A stretch of DNA of 64,000 bases from Verrucomicrobiales bacterium (GTDB taxonomy: Bacteria; Verrucomicrobiota; Verrucomicrobiia; Verrucomicrobiales; DEV007), in contig JANQVJ010000036.1 of assembly GCA_030730365.1 (NCBI GenBank), positions 1 through 64,000 of the forward strand. Direction: 5' to 3'. The notes beneath the pieces were generated by a model. That model saw only the letters and a list, made by a program, of their open reading frames with translations, was not told the origin of the DNA and searched no databases. Both the position numbers and the translations under genes were made by a program. Shown here piece by piece: positions 1 to 9,200 of this stretch (its first letter is position 1; each line of letters begins with the position of its first letter).

Positions 1-1479
1 GGCTTTTTCTCGAACTACTTCGATCCCGCACTGGAGCACAATGGTGTCACGGCAGCGCGGAAAGGTTACATCACCGATGTCCTCGCGGACGCGGCGATGA
101 CCTTCATCGAGAAGCACCGGTCGGAGCCGTTCTTCTGCTACGTGCCCTTCAATGCCCCGCACTCGCCCATGCAGGCGCCGGAGGAACTGTTTGCCAAATA
201 CAGCGCCCTGGGCTTCGAGCCGAAGACCGCAGCCGTTTACGCGATGATTGAGAACCTCGATGCCAACGTGGGCCGGATCCTTGCGAAACTCGACGCGCTC
301 GATCTCGCGGAGAACACCATCGTCATGTTCTTCAGCGACAACGGGCCGAACACGGCGCGTTTCAACGGAGGCATGCGGGGCGGCAAGGGCAGCCTCTTTG
401 AGGGTGGGCAGCGTGTGCCCTGCTTCATTCGCTGGCCGGGAAAATTGGAAGCCGGCAAGCGTGTGACCCGGATCGCCCAGCATGTCGATGTGCTGCCCAC
501 CCTGCTCGATCTCGCAGGAGTGCCTTTGCCCGAGACTCCACCCCTCGACGGTCTAAGCCTGACACCCTTGCTTAGGGGCGAAGAAGTGGAATGGCCCGAG
601 CGACTGCTCTTCGAGATCAGCGGTCGCGGCGGCAAGAATGGCGCACCCATCGCCAAATACCCCGGCACCGTGCGCAGCGACTCGCACCGCTGGGTGCATG
701 ACAACAAGCAGGAGATGCTCTTCGACCTGCGGAGCGATCCCGGCGAAAAAAACAACCTCGCCGCGCAGCAGCCGGAGATCGCCGCGACACTTTCCAGGGC
801 CTACGAGGCCTGGTTCGCCGACGCCATTGCCTCCACGCAGGGCACGGTGCAGCGTTTTCCCATCAACCTCGGCGAAGAAACCGAGTTGCTCGCCCCTTTC
901 GCCACACTCGAAGGCGGAGCGAAGTTTTTCGGGCAGGGCTGGGACAACGACTGGGCTGTCTTTCCCACAGCAACCGCCACCATGACATGGGATCTGGAAG
1001 TGCCGCAGGCCGGAACGTATGAAGTCACCGCGATGCACACCGCCGGAGAGCCTGGCGGAAAGATCAAAGTTACGGCCGGTGAGCAAGTCATCGAAACCAC
1101 CCTCACCGCCGCGCACCATCCGCCGGAAATCCCGCGCCCCGACCTCGTGCCGCGCTGGGAGGTGCCGGACAAGTCCTTTGCGCCACTGAAGCTTGGCACC
1201 TTGATGGTTCCCGCCGGATTGCAAACGCTCCGCGTCAGCGCCACACCGGGCATCGAGATTCAGTCAGTGCGGTTGACGCGCGTGCAAAAGGAAATCGCAT
1301 CTCTCTGGCTTCCCTCCATCTTCTCCGACCACATGGTGCTTCTATGCGAAATTGCAGCCCCTTTACGGGGCTTGGCGGTCAATCCTGCCAGCAACATTCA
1401 TAGCACACCCGATCTACCCGCGCCACCCTCCCGCCCGGATGAATTTCCCAGCCTCACCGAAAACAAAAGTCGACCCTAA
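1..1479 (+). CDS. Sulfatase, C-terminal part (5' truncated by window)
   Basis: This is the C-terminal part of a type I sulfatase, a secreted enzyme class that removes sulfate esters from polysaccharides. The frame is open from base 1, so the N-terminal catalytic part with the formylglycine site lies outside the window. The sulfatase core remains visible in FSDNGPN and GGMRGGKGS followed by PCFIRWPGK, and in LPTLLDLAGVPLP. Residues after about 260 form a beta-rich accessory region (TWDLEVPQAGTYEVTAMH) like the C-terminal sandwich common in PVC sulfatases. The last 55 or so residues are odd: LWLPSIFSDHMVL matches the start of sialate O-acetylesterases, and the rest looks non-native. The substrate cannot be told. 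Confidence 0.85.
   Translation, partial: GFFSNYFDPALEHNGVTAARKGYITDVLADAAMTFIEKHRSEPFFCYVPFNAPHSPMQAPEELFAKYSALGFEPKTAAVYAMIENLDANVGRILAKLDALDLAENTIVMFFSDNGPNTARFNGGMRGGKGSLFEGGQRVPCFIRWPGKLEAGKRVTRIAQHVDVLPTLLDLAGVPLPETPPLDGLSLTPLLRGEEVEWPERLLFEISGRGGKNGAPIAKYPGTVRSDSHRWVHDNKQEMLFDLRSDPGEKNNLAAQQPEIAATLSRAYEAWFADAIASTQGTVQRFPINLGEETELLAPFATLEGGAKFFGQGWDNDWAVFPTATATMTWDLEVPQAGTYEVTAMHTAGEPGGKIKVTAGEQVIETTLTAAHHPPEIPRPDLVPRWEVPDKSFAPLKLGTLMVPAGLQTLRVSATPGIEIQSVRLTRVQKEIASLWLPSIFSDHMVLLCEIAAPLRGLAVNPASNIHSTPDLPAPPSRPDEFPSLTENKSRP
1297..1476 (+). pseudogene. Remnant of a sialate O-acetylesterase N-terminus fused to the sulfatase
   Basis: Within the sulfatase frame, after KEIASL, the residues WLPSIFSDHMVL appear. 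Sialate O-acetylesterase family proteins typically begin their mature part with LPxxFSDxMVLQ. After MVL the similarity stops and a proline-rich, unstructured tail runs to the stop. The simplest reading is that an esterase gene once followed the sulfatase, and that a deletion or frame change removed it and joined its first codons to the sulfatase. This is inferred from one short motif. Confidence 0.45.
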
Positions 1480-1506
1480 TCATTTAATCCTGAACCAGAC
1501 CACCCG

Positions 1507-4500
1507 ATGAAACCTCTCTTCCTTTTCCTTCTGCTTCTTACGAGCTTGACCACCCCGCTGACGGGAGCCGATCTCTTCGACAAACCCAACCTCGCGGCCT
1601 GGTGCATCGTCCCCTTTGACGCGCAGAAGCGCTCCCCCGAGGCCCGGGCCGAGATGGTCGCGAAGATGGGTCTCACGAAGATCGCCTACGACTGGCGGAA
1701 GGAGCACGTCGCGGAGTTCGAACGCGAGATCCTCGCCTATCAGAAACACGGGATCGAGTTCTTCGCCTTCTGGGCGCAACACGAGGAGGCCTTTGCCCTT
1801 TTCAAAAAATACCAGCTCAGCCCGCAGCTCTGGATCATGATGAAAGAGCAGGGCGCAACGCAGGAGGAAAAAATCAAAAACGCCGCCGAGGGGCTTCTCC
1901 CCATTCTCGAAAAGGCGAAAGGGCTCGGAAGCAAGGTCGGCATCTACAACCACGGCGGCTGGGCCGGCGAGCCGGAGAACATGGCCGCCGTCTGCGACTA
2001 CCTGAAAAAGACCCATGGCACGGAGAACGTCGGCATCGTCTACAACCTCCACCACGCTCACAGCCATCTCGACCGGCTTCCCGCGGCGATCGAGCTGATG
2101 AAACCGCATCTGCTCTGTTTCAACCTCAACGGCATGGATCTCGAGGGCGACAAAAAGGGCCGCAAGATCCTGCCGCTCGGCGTCGGCACCGAGGACGTGA
2201 AAGTCCTCCGCCAGATCCGGGCGAGCGGCTACGGCGGGCCCGTCGGCATTCTCAATCACACCAACGAAGACGCCGAAGGCCGCCTCCTCGACAATCTTGA
2301 CGGACTGAACTGGCTCCTTCCCCAACTCGACGACGCCCCGCCTGCGGCAAAACCGAAATACCGGACCTGGAGCGAGGCGAAGCCGAAGACACCTTCCCCC
2401 GCTCCGGTCGCGGCGAGCAAAGCCGAACCGGTCCCGTCTCTCAGTGAGGAATTCGGAATGGCCCTCTCCGGCGGGCTGCTCGTCGATGGCAAAGGCGAAT
2501 ATCACACCCTCCCTTTCACGATCGAGTGCCGCACCAGGCTCGAGAGCAAAGACCGTTTTAACATCCTCGTCGCCTGCAATCCCAAGTCCGCCAGCACCCA
2601 CTGGGAGCTCTACACCCACGCCGGACGCGGCACCCTCGCTCTTTACCTGCCGGGGCGCGGAGGCGACTACGATTCGGGCGTGAACATCTGCGACGGTCAG
2701 TGGCACAACCTCGTCGCCAGCGTCAGTGAAGAGATGGTCACCCTCTGGGTCGATGGAAAGATAGTCCTCGAAAAACCGACCGCTCCCGCCGGACCGGTGC
2801 GCCCCGCCAAGGTCGAGTCCCTCGCCTTCGGTCGTCTCGTCGAGGGCACGATCGGCTGTGACGGCATCATCGACGACGCGCGCCTCTCCCGCGGCGTCAT
2901 GAAACCGCGCCCCGGCAACGCGCCGCGTCTGCGCATGGACAACACCCTCGGGCTCTGGTCCTTCGACGATCTTGAATCCGTTGCACCCGCCGTCAAGGCT
3001 CCCGAGCCTGCTCCCTTCACCCCCGATCTCCCGCCCTTTAGCAAGGCGGACAACGAACACTGGGAGGAGTTCGTCAACCGCGAGCGCGTCTTCGACTACT
3101 ACGGCAAGCAGGCGCTGGCCTTCATGAAACAAAAGCCGCTCCCCGAACTCATCCCCGCCTTTCCCGGGATGGATGGCGGTCAGCAGGGGCACTGGGGCAA
3201 TCAGAACGACCAGGTCACCTGGCGCGACGGGCGCTGGGCCGCGAGTGATCTCGGGAGCCTCTTCTGCGGGGTCTTCAAAGGCGGCGGCATCACCGTGCCG
3301 AAGGGCATCTGCGTGCGGTTCGATGACAAAGCGGCCGTTTTTGATCCGGAACGCATGGCATGGCGTCTCGAATGGACGGGCGGATTTCTCAAGCTCAACG
3401 AGAACCGCCACGGTTTTATGGCCGGGGCTCCCATGGACGGCCAGATCATTTCAAAGGAGGAAAAGAAGCTCGCCGGCACCTTTCGCGGACTGTTCCGCCG
3501 GGGCAAAGAAGTGACCATCATCACCAGCGAGACTCCGCTGCCCGCACCCGCCGCCGCGCAATGGCCGCAGTGGCTCGAGACAAAAGGCGAGCTCGGCACC
3601 CAGACTCCTTTCGCGACCGACCGCCTCACGATCCCTTTCGACAATCCCTACGGCACCCTTTTCTTCATCACCGCCCACGACTTTTTCAGCGACGGCACCG
3701 CCGCCATCGCCACGATGACCGGCGAGGTCTGGCTCGTGAAGGGCATAGACGAAACTCTCGGGACGCTGCGCTGGAAACGCTTTGCCACCGGCCTGCATCA
3801 GTCACTCGGGGTAAAGGTTGTGAAAGATAACCTCTATGTCCTCGGGCGTGATCAGATCACCCGCCTGCACGATCTCAACGGTGATGACGAAGCGGACTTT
3901 TACGAGTGTGTCACCAATGCCATGCGGACCTCGCCGGGCGGGCACGACTTCATCGTCGGACTCGAGAGCGATGCCGAGGGACGCTGGCATTTTGCCTCGG
4001 GTAATCAGGGCATTTGTCGCGTGACGGGAAATGACCAGCTCGAAGTCCTCGCGACCGGTTTCCGCAATCCCAACGGGCTCGGCATCTCCCCCGACGGCCG
4101 TTTCATCACCACGAGCGTGCAGGAAGGCGACTGGACCCCCGCGACGAGCATCTGCCAGATCGAGCTCGGCAAAAACGAGGGTGCCCACTTCGGAGCGGGC
4201 GGTCCGAAGGATGGCGGCACGCCCGAGCCCGTTCTCATGTATCTGCCCCGCGGCGAAGACAACAGCGGGAGCAGCCAGGCCTTCGTCTCAGGAGAAAAAT
4301 GGGCTGCCCTCCAAGGCGACGGCAACCTCGTCCATCTTTCCTCCGGCGGCGGCAGTGCGTGGCTCGTGATGCGGCAGAATGTCAAAGGTCTCTGGCAGGG
4401 CGCGGCGGTGCGTATCAGCGGCAACTTCGATTCCGGCCCGCAGGCGGCACGTTTCAACCCGAACGACGGCCACCTCTACATCAACGGCATGCAGGGCTGG

Positions 4501-5364
4501 GGCAGCTACACGCCGAAAGACGGGGCCTTCCAGCGAGTGCGCTTCACCGGCGGCGGCAAGCCCGTCCCGATCGCATTCGAAGCGCGCGACAACGGGGTCC
4601 TCGTGCGCTTCAATGAACCCGTCACCGGAGTGGATGCCTCCACCACCTTCGCCCAGTGCTGGAACTATCTCTACAGCGCCGCCTACGGATCGCCCGAGTA
4701 TTCGGTGCGCTACGCCGACACTCCCGGACACGACCCCCTCGAAGTCCGCAGCGTGCAAACGCTCGAGGGAGGAAAGGCGCTCTTCATTGAGATCCCGCAG
4801 CTCATCCCTGCGGGCCAGGTCCATCTCCATCTCAGCACGGGCCAAGACATCTTTCTGACCGCGCATCGGCTCGACGAAGCCTTCACCGATTTTCCCGGTT
4901 ACACGCAGATCACGAAAACGAACCACGCCGCCCAGATCGGCATGACCGCACCCGTCGCGAGCAAACCCAACCCCTGGGCCGGAGGCGGGAGCGGACGCAC
5001 CGTCGTCGTCGAGGCGGCGCTCGGGTTGCAGTTTGTGCAGAAGACCCTAAAAGCAAAGGCCGGCGAGCGGATCACCCTCGTCTTCAAAAATCCCGACGTC
5101 GTCCCGCACAACTGGATTCTCGGCAAACCCGGCACCCTGCAGAGCCTCGGCGAGAAGTGCAATCTCATGATCGCCGACCCGAAGGGCCTGGCAAATCACT
5201 ACGTGCCCGAGTCCGACGACGTCCTCGTCTACACCGACATGGTCAACGCGAAGGGCGAATTCACGATCCATTTCAACGCCCCCGAAGAGCCCGGCGAGTA
5301 TCCCTACCTCTGCACCTTTCCGGGGCACTGGATGGTGATGAATGGAGTCATGACGGTGGAGTGA
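1507..5364 (+). CDS. Large secreted multidomain protein: TIM barrel, LamG-like, beta-propeller, cupredoxin
   Basis: This is a 1285-residue exported protein with a signal peptide (residues 1-21, ending LTGA). Residues about 25-275 look like a sugar-isomerase or AP-endonuclease-type TIM barrel (KIAYDWRKEHV, VGIYNHGGW, VGIVYNLHHAHSH). Residues about 310-485 resemble a LamG/concanavalin-like sandwich (GQWHNLVASV). A middle region then leads into a PQQ-dehydrogenase-like propeller at about 700-1050 (GLHQSLGVKV, ATGFRNPNGLGISPDGR). The end, about 1165-1285, is a plastocyanin-type domain with apparent copper ligands in VPHNW and CTFPGHWMVM (His, Cys, His, Met). No heme-binding CxxCH was seen. It starts 27 bases after the sulfatase and may be co-transcribed with it. 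A role in polysaccharide or sugar oxidation is inference. Confidence 0.75.
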   Translation: MKPLFLFLLLLTSLTTPLTGADLFDKPNLAAWCIVPFDAQKRSPEARAEMVAKMGLTKIAYDWRKEHVAEFEREILAYQKHGIEFFAFWAQHEEAFALFKKYQLSPQLWIMMKEQGATQEEKIKNAAEGLLPILEKAKGLGSKVGIYNHGGWAGEPENMAAVCDYLKKTHGTENVGIVYNLHHAHSHLDRLPAAIELMKPHLLCFNLNGMDLEGDKKGRKILPLGVGTEDVKVLRQIRASGYGGPVGILNHTNEDAEGRLLDNLDGLNWLLPQLDDAPPAAKPKYRTWSEAKPKTPSPAPVAASKAEPVPSLSEEFGMALSGGLLVDGKGEYHTLPFTIECRTRLESKDRFNILVACNPKSASTHWELYTHAGRGTLALYLPGRGGDYDSGVNICDGQWHNLVASVSEEMVTLWVDGKIVLEKPTAPAGPVRPAKVESLAFGRLVEGTIGCDGIIDDARLSRGVMKPRPGNAPRLRMDNTLGLWSFDDLESVAPAVKAPEPAPFTPDLPPFSKADNEHWEEFVNRERVFDYYGKQALAFMKQKPLPELIPAFPGMDGGQQGHWGNQNDQVTWRDGRWAASDLGSLFCGVFKGGGITVPKGICVRFDDKAAVFDPERMAWRLEWTGGFLKLNENRHGFMAGAPMDGQIISKEEKKLAGTFRGLFRRGKEVTIITSETPLPAPAAAQWPQWLETKGELGTQTPFATDRLTIPFDNPYGTLFFITAHDFFSDGTAAIATMTGEVWLVKGIDETLGTLRWKRFATGLHQSLGVKVVKDNLYVLGRDQITRLHDLNGDDEADFYECVTNAMRTSPGGHDFIVGLESDAEGRWHFASGNQGICRVTGNDQLEVLATGFRNPNGLGISPDGRFITTSVQEGDWTPATSICQIELGKNEGAHFGAGGPKDGGTPEPVLMYLPRGEDNSGSSQAFVSGEKWAALQGDGNLVHLSSGGGSAWLVMRQNVKGLWQGAAVRISGNFDSGPQAARFNPNDGHLYINGMQGWGSYTPKDGAFQRVRFTGGGKPVPIAFEARDNGVLVRFNEPVTGVDASTTFAQCWNYLYSAAYGSPEYSVRYADTPGHDPLEVRSVQTLEGGKALFIEIPQLIPAGQVHLHLSTGQDIFLTAHRLDEAFTDFPGYTQITKTNHAAQIGMTAPVASKPNPWAGGGSGRTVVVEAALGLQFVQKTLKAKAGERITLVFKNPDVVPHNWILGKPGTLQSLGEKCNLMIADPKGLANHYVPESDDVLVYTDMVNAKGEFTIHFNAPEEPGEYPYLCTFPGHWMVMNGVMTVE

Positions 5365-5408
5365 GGCGGGGGGCGATTCCCACGCCCTTCGGGAAGCACC
5401 TTGACAAT

Positions 5409-5425
5409 TGATAGCAATGATATCA
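5409..5425 (+). promoter_or_regulatory. Inverted repeat upstream of fitA-like gene (possible autoregulatory operator)
   Basis: TGATA (5409-5413) and TATCA (5421-5425) form a 5-base inverted repeat with a 7-base spacer, overlapping a TTGACA-like -35 at 5401. FitAB-type complexes bind such repeats in their own promoter. The site is 11 bases before the antitoxin start codon. Confidence 0.4.
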
Positions 5426-5435
5426 GATTCCCCTT

Positions 5436-5687
5436 ATGGGACAATTGCTCGTTCGGGACATTGAGGATGCCCTTGTGGCCAAATTGAAGCGGAGCGCGGC
5501 CTCGCAGGGGCTTTCCGCCGAGGAGTTGCACCGACGGATTCTTCGTGAAGCGCTCTCCCGGTCCGCGAACCGAAAGCCATCTCTTATCGAGTTTCTTTCC
5601 TCTTCCGGCGGAGAAGTGGCTCCCTGGATTGAACTGGACCTGAAGCGGTCGCGAGAATTGGATTCCCGTGAGATCGATCTCAGCTAA
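5436..5687 (+). CDS. FitA-like ribbon-helix-helix antitoxin
   Basis: This 83-residue protein starts MGQLLVRDIEDALVAKLK, the beta-strand and first helix of FitA/StbC-type ribbon-helix-helix antitoxins, followed by LSAEELHRRILREAL. The C-terminal part (SLIEFLSSSGGEVAPWIE) would be the toxin-binding tail. It is followed after 5 bases by a PIN-domain toxin in the same direction, the standard vapBC/fitAB order. The predicted role is to neutralise that toxin and repress the operon. The pair lies between a sugar-enzyme gene and a duplicated gene fragment, consistent with acquisition. Confidence 0.85.
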   Translation: MGQLLVRDIEDALVAKLKRSAASQGLSAEELHRRILREALSRSANRKPSLIEFLSSSGGEVAPWIELDLKRSRELDSREIDLS

Positions 5688-5692
5688 GTCCG

Positions 5693-6100
5693 ATGTACTT
5701 GCTCGACACCAACGTTCTTTCCGAGCTACGCAAAGGGCGACGCACCCACCCGGGAGTCCGGGCATGGGCCGCATCGACCGCCGGCGAACGGCATTTTATC
5801 AGCGTTCTCTCCCTCGGAGAGATTCGCAAGGGGATCGAAATCCTGCGTCGCAAGTCTCCCGACCAGTGTGCCGCTTTCGAACGCTGGATCACCCGGCTCG
5901 AGCAGGACTATGAGCAGGATATTCTCCCGATTAGTTCCTCTGTCGCCGAGCGCTGGGGTCGACTTACCGCGGCGCGTTCGCTCCCGGTGGTCGATGGTCT
6001 GCTCGCCGCCACCGCCCTCGAGTATCGTCTCAAGGTAGTGACGCGAAACACGGTCGATTTTACCGGGACCGGCATAGAGGTGGTGAATCCTTTCGAGTGA
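5693..6100 (+). CDS. FitB/VapC-like PIN-domain ribonuclease toxin
   Basis: This 135-residue protein begins MYLLDTNVLSEL, carrying the first acidic residue of PIN nucleases. SVLSLGEIRKGIEIL supplies the conserved Glu, and LPVVDGLLAATALEY with VTRNTVDF supplies the distal acidic residues. Length and motifs fit VapC/FitB enzymes, which are Mg-dependent endoribonucleases that cleave RNA, often tRNA. All acidic positions appear intact, so it is probably active when freed from the antitoxin encoded just upstream. Confidence 0.88.
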   Translation: MYLLDTNVLSELRKGRRTHPGVRAWAASTAGERHFISVLSLGEIRKGIEILRRKSPDQCAAFERWITRLEQDYEQDILPISSSVAERWGRLTAARSLPVVDGLLAATALEYRLKVVTRNTVDFTGTGIEVVNPFE

Positions 6101-6112
6101 GCCGGTGACCCG

Positions 6113-6343
6113 CCCCCCCAAAACAACCGCGCATACCGGTCCACCTCCCACTGCGAGACGGTCTGGTGATACTGCCGCCACTCTTCCGCCTTGTAGGTGA
6201 TGAACTCGTCCCGCAACTCCTGTCCGAGGACCTTCGTGATGAAGGGATCGGCGGCGAAGGTTTTGACGGCTTCGTCGAGGGTGCGGGGCAGCTCTTCGAT
6301 GCCGGCGGCGGCGAGTTGTTCGGGAGTGTATTCGTAGAGGTTG
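6113..6343 (-). pseudogene. Duplicated 3' fragment of the type III glutamine synthetase gene
   Basis: About 230 bases here match the 3' end of the intact ligase gene at 7675-7906. I count 8 mismatches over about 225 aligned bases, and only two change an amino acid (Ala to Thr, Ile to Val). The fragment encodes the last 75 or so residues ([14 protein letters not shown] to QWEVDRYARLF), but the stop codon is lost, so the frame reads on. It has no start. Together with the intact copy it forms a direct repeat around the DUF4143 ATPase gene, as expected if an element entered at the gene's 3' end or a segment was duplicated. Confidence 0.85.
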
Positions 6344-6359
6344 CCTCGCACGCTCGCTT

Positions 6360-7511
6360 TCAAACTCCGCCCAGCTCCCCGCACACGCGGGACAAGGGTA
6401 GGACGCGGATGTTTTCCGCCAGCGGGTATTCCCGCGTACCGGGGTAGGCGACGAGCAGTTCCTTCAGCCCGAGATCCTCCATGGCGATGCGCATGGATCG
6501 GGTCAGCTTCGGGGCATCCTGGAATTTGACTTCGATGCCGGTTTGCGAGGCGGGGAAAAACAAGTCGAGTTCGGAGCCGCTGTGGATGGCGTAGAAATAG
6601 GCATCCTCGCCGCGGCGGGAATGCAGAATCTGCTCCACCGCGAAGCCTTCCCACGAGGCCCCGAGCTTCGGATGCACCATGAGTTCCTCCAGTCCGCCGA
6701 TTCCCAGCAGCGCGTGAAAGATGCCGCTGTCGCGGAAATAGATCTTCGGAGTCTTGACCAGCCGTTTGCCTACGTTGGCGTGCCATGGCAGCAGGCGGCG
6801 GATCATGAAGGTCTGCTCCAGCGCGTCCAGATAGGTGCGGGCGGTGGTGGGTGATACCCCCATCGACGCGGCGATCTCGTTCCCGTTCCAGAGCTGTCCG
6901 TGGTAGTGGGCGAGCATGGTCCAGAACCGCCCCATCGCCTGCGGCGCCATGCCAAAGCCAAGCCCGGCGAGATCGCGCTCCAAAAAGGTGCGGATGAAGT
7001 TTTTCCTCCAGGCCAGGCTGTCGGTCGCATTCCGGGCAAGAAACGAGCGGGGAAAGCCGCCCCGCAACCAGAGCGCCTGCCGATCCTGGGCCTCAAGTTC
7101 GGCAAGTCCGAATCCGCTCATCTCGATGATCTCCACCCGGCCCGCCAGCGACTCGGACGACTGCCTCGACAGTTCGGGCGAGGCGCTGCCGAGGACCAAA
7201 AAGTTGGCGGGTTGCCCCTCGCGGTCAGCCAGAACCCGCAGCACCGGAAACAGGTGAGGCGCGCGCTGTGCTTCGTCGATGACTACCATCCCGGTCAGAG
7301 CTGACAAAATGCTCATCGGGTTGTCCAGTGAGAGCGAAGTCGCGGGGTCTTCCAGATCAAAATAGCCAGCTTCTTCAGCGCCCATCAACTGCCGGGCCAG
7401 AGTCGTCTTTCCACACTGACGTGGTCCGATCAATGCCACCACCGGCCCGCGGCCCAGCCCTGTCCGGACCTCTTCCAGGTATCCATCGCGTGTGATCATA
7501 GTTGAAAACAT
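6360..7511 (-). CDS. AAA-family ATPase with DUF4143 C-terminal domain
   Basis: This 383-residue protein has a P-loop near the N-terminus (ALIGPRQCGKTTLARQL, residues about 27-43) and a Walker B segment GMVVIDEAQRAP, followed by sensor-like LVLGSASPEL. The second half is DUF4143: FLERDLAGLGFG, winged-helix-like GVSPTTARTYLDALEQTFMIRRL and the PD-(D/E)xK-like ending SELDLFFPASQTGIEVKF. These proteins are common, patchily distributed accessory ATPases of unproven function. Some have been linked to toxin-antitoxin-like or DNA-associated roles. The gene lies between two copies of a glutamine synthetase 3' end, which marks it as cargo of a duplication or insertion. Confidence 0.88.
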   Translation of the reverse strand: MFSTMITRDGYLEEVRTGLGRGPVVALIGPRQCGKTTLARQLMGAEEAGYFDLEDPATSLSLDNPMSILSALTGMVVIDEAQRAPHLFPVLRVLADREGQPANFLVLGSASPELSRQSSESLAGRVEIIEMSGFGLAELEAQDRQALWLRGGFPRSFLARNATDSLAWRKNFIRTFLERDLAGLGFGMAPQAMGRFWTMLAHYHGQLWNGNEIAASMGVSPTTARTYLDALEQTFMIRRLLPWHANVGKRLVKTPKIYFRDSGIFHALLGIGGLEELMVHPKLGASWEGFAVEQILHSRRGEDAYFYAIHSGSELDLFFPASQTGIEVKFQDAPKLTRSMRIAMEDLGLKELLVAYPGTREYPLAENIRVLPLSRVCGELGGV

Positions 7512-7618
7512 GCAGTGAAGTTGGAGGATTTCAAGTTTTTGGCTCCGTTCCGGGCAGTAGCCGCGTCGGCTGCTGCCGGTCCGGGGACGTTGGCGTCATG
7601 CGGTTCCAGGTTTGAAAA

Positions 7619-7667
7619 GATGCCCGCTGTCTCGCCAGCGCACGAGCGAAAGCGACACGCGGGCGTC
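7619..7667 (-). terminator. Stem-loop downstream of the ligase gene
   Basis: GATGCCCGC...TCGC (7619-7635) can pair with GCGACACGCGGGCGTC (7652-7667), forming a long GC-rich stem just beyond the stop of the gene at 7681. There is no clear U-tract on the minus strand, so this may be a processing or barrier hairpin rather than a classical terminator. Confidence 0.35.
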
Positions 7668-7680
7668 CAGCCATCCCCCC

Positions 7681-9042
7681 TCAAAACAGCCGCGCATACC
7701 GGTCAATCTCCCACTGCGAGACGGTCTGGTGATACTGCCGCCATTCCTCCGCCTTGTAGGTGATGAACTCGTCCCTCAACTCCTGTCCGAGGACCTTTGT
7801 GATGAAGGGATCGGCGGCGAAGGCTTTGACGGCTTCGTCGAGGGTGCGGGGCAGCTCTTCGATGCCGGCGGCGGCGAGTTGTTCGGGAGTGTATTCGTAG
7901 AGGTTGTCCTCCTGCGCCGGACCGGGGTCGATCTTTTCGCGGATGCCTTCGAGTCCGGCGGCGAGGACGAGGGTCGCGGCGAGGTAGGGATTGCAGGCGG
8001 CATCGGCATTGCGGGCCTCGACGCGTCCGCCGCCCATGGGAACACGGAGGGCGTTGGTGCGGTTGTTTTTACCGTAGCTGTTGAAGACGGGCGCCCAGCT
8101 GTAGTAGGCCATCAGCCCGCGACGAACGAGCCGCTTGTAGCTGTTCACGGTCGGAGCAAAGGCGGCGCAGAGGGCCGGGCCGTGTTTGAGGACACCTCCG
8201 AGGAAGTAATAACCGAGCTGCGTCAGACCGAGACCGCGCGGATCGTCGGCGGGATCGCAGTTGAAAAGATTTTCCTTCGTCTCGAGGTCGTAGAGCGACA
8301 TGTTGAAATGCGCTCCGGTCCCGGTGCGTTCGGCAAAGGGCTTGGGCATGAAGGTCGCGATGAGCCCTTCCTCGGAGGCGTACTGCTTCGCCATCATGCG
8401 AAAGAAGATGAAGCGGTCACACATGGTTAGGGCGTCGGCGTATTTGAAGTCGAACTCGAATTGCGAGTTCGCGTCCTCGTGGTCGAGTGAATAGAGATCC
8501 CAGCCGAGGTCATTGATCGTCGTCGAGACCTTGTCGATCCAGGTGTAGCGATCGAGGAAACGCTTCACGTCGTAGCAGGCCTTGACGAGGTTATCGTCGT
8601 CGTTGGGGATCTCGAGTTTGCCCTCTTTGGTGAGCCGCAGGATATAGACTTCGGCTTCGATCCCGAGGTTCATTCCGAATCCCATCTCCGCCGCCTCGGC
8701 GAGGACCTTTTGCAGGGCGACGCGCGTGTTGATCGGGTAGGGTTCGCCGTGGAAGGTGTTATCAGCCGGATAAAAGGCGACCTCTTTGTTCCAGGGTAGA
8801 ATGACCCCGCGCTCGAGATCAGGAACCGAGGCGATCTCATCCTCGTTCGGGCTCTGGCCGAGGCCGTCGAGGGCGTAGCCGGTGTAGAGTTCGGAGCCTT
8901 CGGCAAAGTGGACGAAGTGGTCGATGGGGACAAACTTGCCCTTGGGCACGCCGTGGATATCGACATAGGCGCCGACGCAGTATTTGACGCCCTGGGCTTT
9001 GAGGTCGTCGCGGATGGCGGAGAGTTCTTCGGTGGATTTCAT
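7681..9042 (-). CDS. Type III glutamine synthetase-like ligase (GlnT/GmaS family), copy 1
   Basis: This 453-residue ligase belongs to the glutamine synthetase superfamily (ATP-dependent amide formation on the gamma-carboxyl of glutamate). The N-terminal beta-grasp has [12 protein letters not shown]. The catalytic barrel shows [44 protein letters not shown] and CNPYLAAT, so ATP, glutamate and metal sites look intact. It lacks the adenylylation-loop layout of GlnA. Relatives include gamma-glutamylmethylamide synthetase, so the co-substrate may be an amine rather than ammonia. It is the last gene of a minus-strand cluster, 171 bases after a Rieske oxygenase gene. Its 3' end is duplicated at 6113-6343. 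Confidence 0.82.
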   Translation of the reverse strand: MKSTEELSAIRDDLKAQGVKYCVGAYVDIHGVPKGKFVPIDHFVHFAEGSELYTGYALDGLGQSPNEDEIASVPDLERGVILPWNKEVAFYPADNTFHGEPYPINTRVALQKVLAEAAEMGFGMNLGIEAEVYILRLTKEGKLEIPNDDDNLVKACYDVKRFLDRYTWIDKVSTTINDLGWDLYSLDHEDANSQFEFDFKYADALTMCDRFIFFRMMAKQYASEEGLIATFMPKPFAERTGTGAHFNMSLYDLETKENLFNCDPADDPRGLGLTQLGYYFLGGVLKHGPALCAAFAPTVNSYKRLVRRGLMAYYSWAPVFNSYGKNNRTNALRVPMGGGRVEARNADAACNPYLAATLVLAAGLEGIREKIDPGPAQEDNLYEYTPEQLAAAGIEELPRTLDEAVKAFAADPFITKVLGQELRDEFITYKAEEWRQYHQTVSQWEIDRYARLF

Positions 9043-9200
9043 AAATGGTTTGGTGGGGGTGATTGGAGAAGATTTAGCAGAGCGGTTTCAACAAGCTGGA
9101 TTTGCGAAAATTTAGAATTTTCACGAATGAATAAGTAAATGTTAGTCTAGTGAGAACGAGAGAGGTCTTTCCTGTATCGAACAGGATTGGTTGACCGAAC

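Noticed and set aside
1480-3411. 643-residue open frame on the minus strand
   Set aside because: It lies entirely opposite the well-supported 1285-residue protein, has no domain-like motifs and is typical of antisense frames in GC-rich genes.
5908-6786. 292-residue minus-strand open frame joining the ligase fragment and the ATPase end
   Set aside because: It is a chance read-through: the ATPase uses another frame in its part, and the ligase fragment has lost its stop codon.
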